From positions 35,620,063-35,684,062 of the forward strand of contig OY970832.1 in NCBI GenBank assembly GCA_963853835.1: 64,000 nt of DNA, read 5' to 3'. Positions 54,505 to 64,000 of this stretch are shown piece by piece. A program made the translations under genes and the position numbers. Origin of the DNA: Calendula officinalis (taxonomy: Eukaryota > Streptophyta > Magnoliopsida > Asterales > Asteraceae). The notes beneath the pieces are model-generated. The model saw nothing but the letters and a program-made list of their open reading frames with translations. It was not told where the DNA came from and did not search any database. Within the stretch, counting starts at the first letter, position 1; the number at the start of each line of letters is the position of its first letter.

Positions 54505-57119
54505 CTAGCCATGACCAATAGCGTATAGATGGCCGTTTTTCAAGTAATAGGTGTCCCTAACACATACCCATGACCCTTGAACCATTATAACCACTAGATG
54601 TCCATAACTCATACCGATTGCCCTTGAACCATTATAACTACTAGCCATGACCAATAGCCTATAGATATCCATTTTACAAGTAATAGGTGTCCATAACCCA
54701 TAACGATGCCCTTGAACCATTATAACAACTAGACGTCCATAACTCATATCGATGGCCCTTGAACCATTATAACTACTAGCCATGACCAATAGTATATAGA
54801 TATCCATTTTATAAGTAATAGGTGTTCATAACCCATAACCATGGCCCTTAAACCATTATAACAACTAGATGTCCATAACTCATAGCGATGGCCCTTGAAC
54901 CATTATAACTACTAGCCATGACCAATAGCCTATAGATATCCATTTTACAAGTAATAGGTGTCTATAACCCATACCCATGGTTCTTGAACCATTATAACCA
55001 CTAAATGTCCATAACTGATACTGATGGCCCTTGAACCATTATAACTACTAGCCATGACCAATAGCCTATAGATATCTATTTTACGAGTAATAGGTGTTTA
55101 TAACCCATAACCATGGCCCTTGAACAATTATAACCACTAGATGTCTGTAACTGATACCGATGGCCCTTGAACCATTATAACTACTACCCATGACCTATAT
55201 AGATATCTATTTTACAAGTAATAGGTGTCCATAACCCATAACCATGGTTCCTGAACGATTATAGCCACTAGATGTCCATAACTGATACTGATGGCCCTTC
55301 AACCATTATTACTACTAGCCATGACCAATAGCCTATAGATATCCATTTTACAAGTAATAGGTGTCCATAACCCATAACCATGGTTCTTGAACCATTATAA
55401 CCACTAAATGTCCATAACGGATACTGATGGCCCTTGAACCATTATAACTACTAGCCATGACCAATAGCCTATAGATATCTATTTTACGAGTAATAGGTGT
55501 TTATAACCCATAACCATGGCCCTTGAACAATTATAACCACTAGATGTCTGTAACTGATACTGATGGCCCTTGAACCATTATAACTACTACCCATGACCTA
55601 TATAGATATCTATTTTACAAGTAATAGGTGTCCATAACCCATAACCATGGTTCTTGAACGATTTATAGCCACTAGATGTCCATAACTGATACTGATGGCC
55701 CTTCAACCATTATAACTACTAGCCATGACCAATAGCTTCTAGATATCCGATTTACAAGTAATAGGGGTCCATAACCCATAACCATGGTCCTTGAACCATT
55801 ATAACCACAAGATGTCCATAACTGATACTGATGGCCCTTCAACCATTATAACTACTAGCCATGACCAATAGCCTATAGATATTCATTTTACAAGTAATAG
55901 GTGTCCATAACCCATAACCATGGTTCTTGAACCATTATAACCACTAGATGTCCATAACTGATACTGATGGCCCTTGAACCATTATAACTACTAGCCATGA
56001 CCAATAGCCTATAGATATATATTTTAGAAGTAATAAGTGTCCATAACCCATAACCATGGTTCTTGAACCATTATAACCACTAGATGTCCACAACTGATAC
56101 TGATGGCCCTTCAACCATTATAACTACTAGCCATGACCAATAGCCTCTAGATATTCAATTTACAAGTAATATGTGTCGATAACCCATAACCATGGTCGTT
56201 GAACCATTATAACCACTAGATGTCCATAACTGATATTGATGGCCCTTGAACCATTATAACTACTAGCCATGACCAATAGCCTATAGATATCCATTTTACA
56301 AGTAATGGGTGTCCATAACCCATAACCATGGTCCTTGAACCATTATAACCACTAGATGTCCATAACTGATACTGATGGCCCTTGAACCATTATAACTACT
56401 AGCCATATCCAATAGCCTATAGATATCCATTTTACAAGTAAAAGGTGTCCATAACCCATAACCATGGTCCTTGAACCATTATAGCCAATAGATGTCCATA
56501 ACTGATACTGATGGCCCTTGAACCATTACAACTACTAGCCATGACCAATAGCCTATAGATATTCATTTTACAAGTAATAGGTGTCCATAATCTATAACCA
56601 TGGCCCTTGAACCATTATAACCAATAGACGTCCATAACTCATACCAATGGTCCTTGAACCATTACAACTACTAGCCATGACCAATAGCCTATAGATATGC
56701 ATTTTACAAGTAATAGGTGTCCATAATCTATAACCATGGCCCTTGAACCATTATAACCAATAGATGTCCATACCTCATACCGATGGCCCTTGAACCATTA
56801 CAACTACTAGCCATGACCTATATAGATATCTATTTTACAAGTAATAGGTGTCCATAACCCATAACCATGGTTCTTGAACGATTATAGCCACTAGATGTCC
56901 ATAACTGATACTGATGGCCCTTCAACCATTATAACTACTAGCCATGACCAATAGCCTATAGATATCCATTTTACAAGTAATAGGTGTCCATAACCCATAA
57001 CCATGGCCTTAGAACCAATATAACCAGTAGATGTCCATAACTCATACCGATGGCCCTTGAACTATTATACCACTAGATGTGCATAACTCATACCGATGGC
57101 CCTTGAACCATTATAACTA
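54505..57119. repeat. 2615-bp HOR, copy 1
   Basis: Full copy counted from the TAGATGGCCGTTTTTCAAG monomer. It is the reference for the two copies to its right. At 56161-56240 it keeps the original TATGTGTCGATAACC monomer that is replaced in copy 2. Confidence 0.88.
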
Positions 57120-59734
57120 CTAGCCATGACCAATAGCGTATAGATGGCCGTTTTTCAAGTAATAGGTGTCCCTAACACATACCCATGACCCTTGAACCAT
57201 TATAACCACTAGATGTCCATAACTCATACCGATTGCCCTTGAACCATTATAACTACTAGCCATGACCAATAGCCTATAGATATCCATTTTACAAGTAATA
57301 GGTGTCCATAACCCATAACGATGCCCTTGAACCATTATAACAACTAGACGTCCATAACTCATATCGATGACCCTTGAACCATTATAACTACTAGCCATGA
57401 CCAATAGTATATAGATATCCATTTTACAAGTAATAGGTGTTCATAACCCATAACCATGGCCCTTAAACCATTATAACAACTAGATGTCCATAACTCATAG
57501 CGATGGCCCTTGAACCATTATAACTACTAGCCATGACCAATAGCCTATAGATATCCATTTTACAAGTAATAGGTGTCTATAACCCATACCCATGGTTCTT
57601 GAACCATTATAACCACTAAATGTCCATAACTGATACTGATGGCCCTTGAACCATTATAACTACTAGCCATGACCAATAGCCTATAGATATCTATTTTACG
57701 AGTAATAGGTGTTTATAACCCATAACCATGGCCCTTGAACAATTATAACCACTATATGTCTGTAACTGATACCGATGGCCCTTGAACCATTATAACTACT
57801 ACCCATGACCTATATAGATATCTATTTTACAAGTAATAGGTGTCCATAACCCATAACCATGGTTCCTGAACGATTATAGCCACTAGATGTCCATAACTGA
57901 TACTGATGGCCCTTCAACCATTATTACTACTAGCCATGACCAATAGCCTATAGATATCCATTTTACAAGTAATAGGTGTCCATAACCCATAACCATGGTT
58001 CTTGAACCATTATAACCACTAAATGTCCATAACGGATACTGATGGCCCTTGAACCATTATAACTACTAGCCATGACCAATAGCCTATAGATATTTATTTT
58101 ACGAGTAATAGGTGTTTATAACCCATAACCATGGCCCTTGAACAATTATAACCACTAGATGTCTGTAACTGATACTGATGGCCCTTGAACCATTATAACT
58201 ACTACCCATGACCTATATAGATATCTATTTTACAAGTAATAGGTGTCCATAACCCATAACCATGGTTCTTGAACGATTTATAGCCACTAGATGTCCATAA
58301 CTGATACTGATGGCCCTTCAACCATTATAACTACTAGCCATGACCAATAGCTTCTAGATATCCGATTTACAAGTAATAGGGGTCCATAACCCATAACCAT
58401 GGTCCTTGAACCATTATAACCACAAGATGTCCATAACTGATACTGATGGCCCTTCAACCATTATAACTACTAGCCACGACCAATAGCCTATAGATATTCA
58501 TTTTACAAGTAATAGGTGTCCATAACCCATAACCATGGTTCTTGAACCATTATAACCACTAGATGTCCATAACTGATACTGATGGCCCTTGAACCATTAT
58601 AACTACTAGCCATGACCAATAGCCTATAGATATATATTTTAGAAGTAATAAGTGTCCATAACCCATAACCATGGTTCTTGAACCATTATAACCACTAGAT
58701 GTCCACAACTGATACTGATGGCCCTTCAACCATTATAACTACTAGCCATGACCAATAGCCTTTAGATATTCAATTTACAAGTAATAGGTGTCCCTAACAC
58801 ATACCCATGACCCTTGAACCATTATAACCACTAGATGTCCATAACTCATTCCGATTGCCCTTGAACCATTATAACTACTAGCCATGACCAATAGCCTATA
58901 GATATCCATTTTACAAGTAATGGGTGTCCATAACCCATAACCATGGTCCTTGAACCATTATAACCACTAGATGTCCATAACTGATACTGATGGCCCTTGA
59001 ACCATTATAACTACTAGCCAAATCCAATAGCCTATAGATATCCATTTTACAAGTAAAAGGTGTCCATAACCCATAACCATGGTCCTTGAACCATTATAGC
59101 CAATAGATGTCCATAACTGATACTGATGGCCCTTGAACCATTACAACTACTAGCCATGACCAATAGCCTATAGATATTCATTTTACAAGTAATAGGTGTC
59201 CATAATCTATAACCATGGCCCTTGAACCATTATAACCAATAGACGTCCATAACTCATACCAATGGTCCTTGAACCATTACAACTACTAGCCATGACCAAT
59301 AGCCTATAGATATGCATTTTACAAGTAATAGGTGTCCATAATCTATAACCATGGCCCTTGAACCATTATAACCAATAGATGTCCATACCTCATACCGATG
59401 GCCCTTGAACCATTACAACTACTAGCCATGACCTATATAGATATCTATTTTACAAGTAATAGGTGTCCATAACCCATAACCATGGTTCTTGAACGATTAT
59501 AGCCACTAGATGTCCATAACTGATACTGATGGCCCTTCAACCATTATAACTACTAGCCATGACCAATAGCCTATAGATATCCATTTTACAAGTAATAGGT
59601 GTCCATAACCCATAACCATGGCCTTAGAACCAATATAACCAGTAGATGTCCATAACTCATACCGATGGCCCTTGAACTATTATACCACTAGATGTGCATA
59701 ACTCATACCGATGGCCCTTGAACCATTATAACTA
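57120..59734. repeat. 2615-bp HOR, copy 2, with a foreign patch
   Basis: Full copy with no net length change, but positions 58787-58856 carry the sequence of a different monomer of the same unit (see the separate entry). Other differences from copies 1 and 3 are single bases, such as ATATTTATTTTACG near 58090 and GCCACGACC near 58476. Confidence 0.88.
58787..58856. repeat. Putative gene-conversion patch in HOR copy 2
   Basis: Copies 1 and 3 read TATGTGTCGATAACCCATAA at this place. Copy 2 instead reads GGTGTCCCTAACACATACCC and continues to CATTCCGATTGCCC. Those variants otherwise belong to the monomer about 1622 bp upstream (57165-57234). The replacement is about 70 bp, in phase, and leaves the 2615-bp period unchanged. 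That fits gene conversion better than unequal crossing-over. Confidence 0.8.
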
Positions 59735-62349
59735 CTAGCCATGACCAATAGCGTATAGATGGCCGTTTTTCAAGTAATAGGTGTCCCTAACACATACCCA
59801 TGACCCTTGAACCATTATAACCACTAGATGTCCATAACTCATACCGATTGCCCTTGAACCATTATAACTACTAGCCATGACCAATAGCCTATAGATATCC
59901 ATTTTAAAAGTAATAGGTGTCCATAACCCATAACGATGCCCTTGAACCATTATAACAACTAGACGTCCATAACTCATATCGATGACCCTTGAACCATTAT
60001 AACTACTAGCCATGACCAATAGTATATAGATATCCATTTTACAAGTAATAGGTGTTCATAACCCATAACCATGGCCCTTAAACCATTATAACAACTAGAT
60101 GTCCATAACTCATAGCGATGGCCCTTGAACCATTATAACTACTAGCCATGACCAATAGCCTATAGATATCCATTTTACAAGTAATAGGTGTCTATAACCC
60201 ATACCCATGGTTCTTGAACCATTATAACCACTAAATGTCCATAACTGATACTGATGGCCCTTGAACCATTATAACTACTAGCCATGACCAATAGCCTATA
60301 GATATCTATTTTACGAGTAATAGGTGTTTATAACCCATAACCATGGCCCTTGAACAATTATAACCACTAGATGTCTGTAACTGATACCGATGGCCCTTGA
60401 ACCATTATAACTACTACCCATGACCTATATAGATATCTATTTTACAAGTAATAGGTGTCCATAACCCATAACCATGGTTCCTGAACGATTATAGCCACTA
60501 GATGTCCATAACTGATACTGATGGCCCTTCAACCATTATTACTACTAGCCATGACCAATAGCCTATAGATATCCATTTTACAAGTAATAGGTGTCCATAA
60601 CCCATAACCATGGTTCTTGAACCATTATAACCACTAAATGTCCATAACGGATACTGATGGCCCTTGAACCATTATAACTACTAGCCATGACCAATAGCCT
60701 ATAGATATCTATTTTACGAGTAATAGGTGTTTATAACCCATAACCATGGCCCTTGAACAATTATAACCACTAGATGTCTGTAACTGATACTGATGGCCCT
60801 TGAACCATTATAACTACTACCCATGACCTATATAGATATCTATTTTACAAGTAATAGGTGTCCATAACCCATAACCATGGTTCTTGAACGATTTATAGCC
60901 ACTAGATGTCCATAACTGATACTGATGGCCCTTCAACCATTATAACTACTAGCCATGACCAATAGCTTCTAGATATCCGATTTACAAGTAATAGGGGTCC
61001 ATAACCCATAACCATGGTCCTTGAACCATTATAACCACAAGATGTCCATAACTGATACTGATGGCCCTTCAACCATTATAACTACTAGCCATGACCAATA
61101 GCCTATAGAAATTCATTTTACAAGTAATAGGTGTCCATAACCCATAACCATGGTTCTTGAACCATTATAACCACTAGATGTCCATAACTGATACTGATGG
61201 CCCTTGAACCATTATAACTACTAGCCATGACCAATAGCCTATAGATATATATTTTAGAAGTAATAAGTGTCCATAACCCATAACCATGGTTCTTGAACCA
61301 TTATAACCACTAGATGTCCACAACTGATACTGATGGCCCTTCAACCATTATAACTACTAGCCATGACCAATAGCCTCTAGATATTCAATTTACAAGTAAT
61401 ATGTGTCGATAACCCATAACCATGGTCGTTGAACCATTATAACCACTAGATGTCCATAACTGATATTGATGGCCCTTGAACCATTATAACTACTAGCCAT
61501 GACCAATAGCCTATAGATATCCATTTTACAAGTAATGGGTGTCCATAACCCATAACCATGGTCCTTGAACCATTATAACCACTAGATGTCCATAACTGAT
61601 ACTGATGGCCCTTGAACCATTATAACTACTAGCCATATCCAATAGCCTATAGATATCCATTTTACAAGTAAAAGGTGTCCATAACCCATAACCATGGTCC
61701 TTGAACCATTATAGCCAATAGATGTCCATAACTGATACTGATGGCCCTTGAACCATTACAACTACTAGCCATGACCAATAGCCTATAGATATTCATTTTA
61801 CAAGTAATAGGTGTCCATAATCTATAACCATGGCCCTTGAACCATTATAACCAATAGACGTCCATAACTCATACCGATGGTCCTTGAACCATTACAACTA
61901 CTAGCCATGACCAATAGCCTATAGATATGCATTTTACAAGTAATAGGTGTCCATAATCTATAACCATGGCCCTTGAACCATTATAACCAATAGATGTCCA
62001 TACCTCATACCGATGGCCCTTGAACCATTACAACTACTAGCCATGACCTATATAGATATCTATTTTACAAGTAATAGGTGTCCATAACCCATAACCATGG
62101 TTCTTGAACGATTATAGCCACTAGATGTCCATAACTGATACTGATGGCCCTTCAACCATTATAACTACTAGCCATGACCAATAGCCTATAGATATCTATT
62201 TTACAAGTAATAGGTGTCCATAACCCATAACCATGGCCTTAGAACCAATATAACCAGTAGATGTCCATAACTCATACCGATGGCCCTTGAACTATTATAC
62301 CACTAGATGTGCATAACTCATACCGATGGCCCTTGAACCATTATAACTA
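59735..62349. repeat. 2615-bp HOR, copy 3
   Basis: Full copy. It retains the TATGTGTCGATAACC monomer (61402 onward) like copy 1. Small private changes include ATCCATTTTAAAAG near 59900 and TATAGAAATTC near 61105. Confidence 0.88.
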
Positions 62350-62770
62350 CTAGCCATGACCAATAGCGTATAGATGGCCGTTTTTCAAGTAATAGGTGTC
62401 CCTAACACATACCCATGACCCTTGAACCATTATAACCACTAGATGTCCATAACTCATACCGATTGCCCTTGAACCATTATAACTACTAGCCATGACCAAT
62501 AGCCTATAGATATCCATTTTACAAGTAATAGGTGTCCATAACCCATAACGATGCCCTTGAACCATTATAACAACTAGACGTCCATAACTCATATCGATGA
62601 CCCTTGAACCATTATAACTACTAGCCATGACCAATAGTATATAGATATCCATTTTACAAGTAATAGGTGTTCATAACCCATAACCATGGCCCTTAAACCA
62701 TTATAACAACTAGATGTCCATAACTCATAGCGATGGCCCTTGAACCATTATAACTACTAGCCATGACCAA
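62350..62770. repeat. 2615-bp HOR, truncated copy 4
   Basis: The first ~420 bp of the unit, including TAGATGGCCGTTTTTCAAG and the AACGATGCCC monomer. It ends where the sequence changes to diverged monomers at TAGCCAATGGATATCC. Confidence 0.85.
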
Positions 62771-64000
62771 TAGCCAATGGATATCCATTTTACAAATTAT
62801 TGGTGTCCATAACCCATAACCATGGTCCTTGAACCATTATAACCAGTAGATGTCCATAACTCATACCGATGGCCCTTGAATCATTATAACTACTAGCCAT
62901 GACCAGTAGCCTATAAATATCAATTTTACAAGTAATAGGTGTCCATAATCCATAACCATGGCCCTTGAACCATTATAACTACTACCCATGACCTATATAG
63001 ACATCTATTTTACAAGTAATAGGTGTCCATAACCCATAACCATGGTTCCTGAACGATTATAGCCACTAGATGTCCATAACTGATAATGATGGCCCTTGAA
63101 CCATTATAACTAGTAGCCATTACCAATAGCCTATAGTATCCATTTTACAAGTAATAGGTGTCCATAACCCATAACCAAGGCCATTGAACCATTATAACCA
63201 CTACATGTCCATAACTCATATCGATGGCCCTTGGACCATTATAACTACTAGCCATGACCAATAGCCTATAGATATCCATTTACTAGTAATAGGTGTCCAT
63301 AATCCATAACCCCTTAAACCATTATAACAACTAGATGTCCATAACTGATACTGATGGCCCTTGAACCATTATAACTACTAGCCATGACCAATAGCCTACA
63401 GATATCCATTTTACAAGTAATAGGTGTCCATAACCCATAACCATGGTTCATGATCCATTGTAACCACTAGATGTCCATAACTGATACTGATGGCCCTTGA
63501 ACCATTATAACTAGTAGCCATGACCGATAGCCTATAGATATCCATTTTACAAGTAATAGGTGTCCATAACCCATAACCAAGGCCATTGAACCATTATAAC
63601 CACTAGATGTCTATAACTCATATCGATGCCCTTGAACCATTATAACTACTAGCCATGAGCAATAGCCTATAGATATACATTTTACAAGTAATAGGTGTGT
63701 GTAACCCATAACCATGGTCCTTGAACCATTATAACCACTAGATTTCTATAACTCATATCGATGGCCCTTGAACCATTATAACTACTAGCCATGAGCAATA
63801 GCCTATAGATATGCATTTTACAAGTAATAGGTGTGCGTAACCCATAACCGTGGTCCTTGAACCATTATAACCACTAGATGTCCATAACTCATATCGATGG
63901 CCCTTGAACCATCATAAGCACTAGCCATGACCAATAGCCTCTAGATATCAAATTTACAAGTAATAGGTGACCATAAACCATAACCAAGGTTCGTGAACCA
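62770..64000. repeat. Satellite 2, diverged monomers to the window edge
   Basis: About nine monomers, no gene, with more substitutions and indels than the HOR to the left. A B subunit directly follows another B at 62871-62959 / 62960-63043, with no A between. A compressed junction reads CCATAATCCATAACCCCTTAAACC near 63300. Two adjacent monomers with CCATGAGCAATAGCC (about 63654 and 63790, 136 bp apart) are local duplicates. The array continues beyond 64000. Confidence 0.85.
62871..63043. repeat. B-B variant (missing A subunit)
   Basis: A normal 89-bp B subunit ends CATAACCAT at 62959 and is followed at once by a second, 84-bp B subunit (GGCCCTTGAACCATTATAAC, then TACCCATGACCTATATAG). An A subunit has been dropped exactly at its boundaries. 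This complements the A-A-B trimers as evidence that the A/B boundaries are real recombination units. Confidence 0.8.

Larger units (their letters stand above)
53600..62770. repeat. Satellite 2, 2615-bp higher-order repeat, ~3.5 copies
   Basis: A fixed order of monomer variants returns every 2615 bp. The A-A-B trimer lies at 54390, 57005, 59620 and 62235, and CGATTTATAGCC at 55659, 58274 and 60889. The unit equals about 19 monomers plus one extra A subunit and small indels. Copies differ by few substitutions. To the left, the preceding unit is offset by 2343 bp (CGATTTATAGCC at 53316), which is 2615 less exactly two monomers. This is the most regular and probably youngest expansion in the window. 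Similarity ends near 62770 with TAGCCAATGGATATCC. Confidence 0.92.

Noticed and set aside
11084..62652. Recurrent minus-strand open frames of about 100-133 codons (YNGSRA, LLVMASSYNG) in satellite 2
   Set aside because: They are the same repeat read three times in rotating frame (3 x 136 = 408 bp). They recur with the HOR period, differ only as the DNA repeat does, and show no sign of coding constraint.
4077..64000. CRISPR-like regularly spaced repeats
   Set aside because: The repeats are head-to-tail monomers without unique spacers, in a plant-type context with a LINE. This is a satellite, not a CRISPR array.
4077..64000. Telomere-like words (CCCTAACCC, AACCCATAACC)
   Set aside because: They are single words within each monomer, not tandem CCCTAAA. 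No run of telomere repeat is present.
4100..64000. Short inverted pair CCTAT...ATAGG within each B subunit
   Set aside because: The arms are only 5 bp with a long loop, within chance expectation for an AT-rich monomer.
1..64000. tRNA, rRNA, host gene, viral or toxin gene
   Set aside because: I looked along both strands and found only the two satellites and the LINE. No cloverleaf, rRNA block or other protein family was recognised.

Overview
The window is eukaryotic, almost certainly plant, repetitive DNA with no intact host gene. The best taxonomic clue is one non-LTR retrotransposon (LINE) at 5921-9159. Its reverse transcriptase and C-terminal zinc-knuckle region read like the L1-type LINEs abundant in flowering plants. 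From memory, the wording of the RT core (CAFKVDIQKAYDTVDWEFL, LPVKYLGVPL) is closest to elements of the daisy family (Asteraceae). That family assignment is inference, not a search result.

Layout: (1) 1-4076 is a GC-rich tandem array. Its ~361-bp unit combines a conserved core with 10-15 copies of a ~17-19-bp minisatellite built on TTCGGGCCGAA. (2) At 4069-4077 it joins, through an 8-bp shared word, a different AT-rich satellite (consensus about 38 % GC) with a 136-bp monomer. That satellite fills the rest of the window (4077-5920 and 9160-64000, roughly 415 monomers) and runs off the right edge. (3) The LINE sits inside the second satellite. It is 5'-truncated in the endonuclease domain, carries one in-frame stop and one frameshift, and ends in compact hairpins followed by 15 A.

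The 136-bp monomer is itself two related halves: A (47 bp) and B (89 bp, an A-like unit with about 42 bp inserted). Occasional A-A-B and B-B arrangements support this reading. Higher-order repeats (HORs) change along the array: a mosaic at 9160-19330, a ~1898-bp HOR (14 monomers) at about 19330-28000, a mosaic with recent 680-bp and 5166-bp-offset duplications at 28000-40080, a diverged stretch at 40080-41230, a shuffled block at 41230-53600 with an 8896-bp-offset duplication, and a very regular 2615-bp HOR at about 53600-62770. Diverged monomers follow to the end.

Nothing here works together as a gene system. The many 60-250-residue open frames are by-products of stop-poor tandem repeats. 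The biological interest lies in satellite evolution: a nested dimeric origin, HOR turnover, a putative gene-conversion patch, CpG decay, an inter-satellite junction, and a phase-preserving LINE insertion without a visible target-site duplication. Such arrays are typical of centromeric, pericentromeric or subtelomeric heterochromatin, but the sequence alone does not say which.
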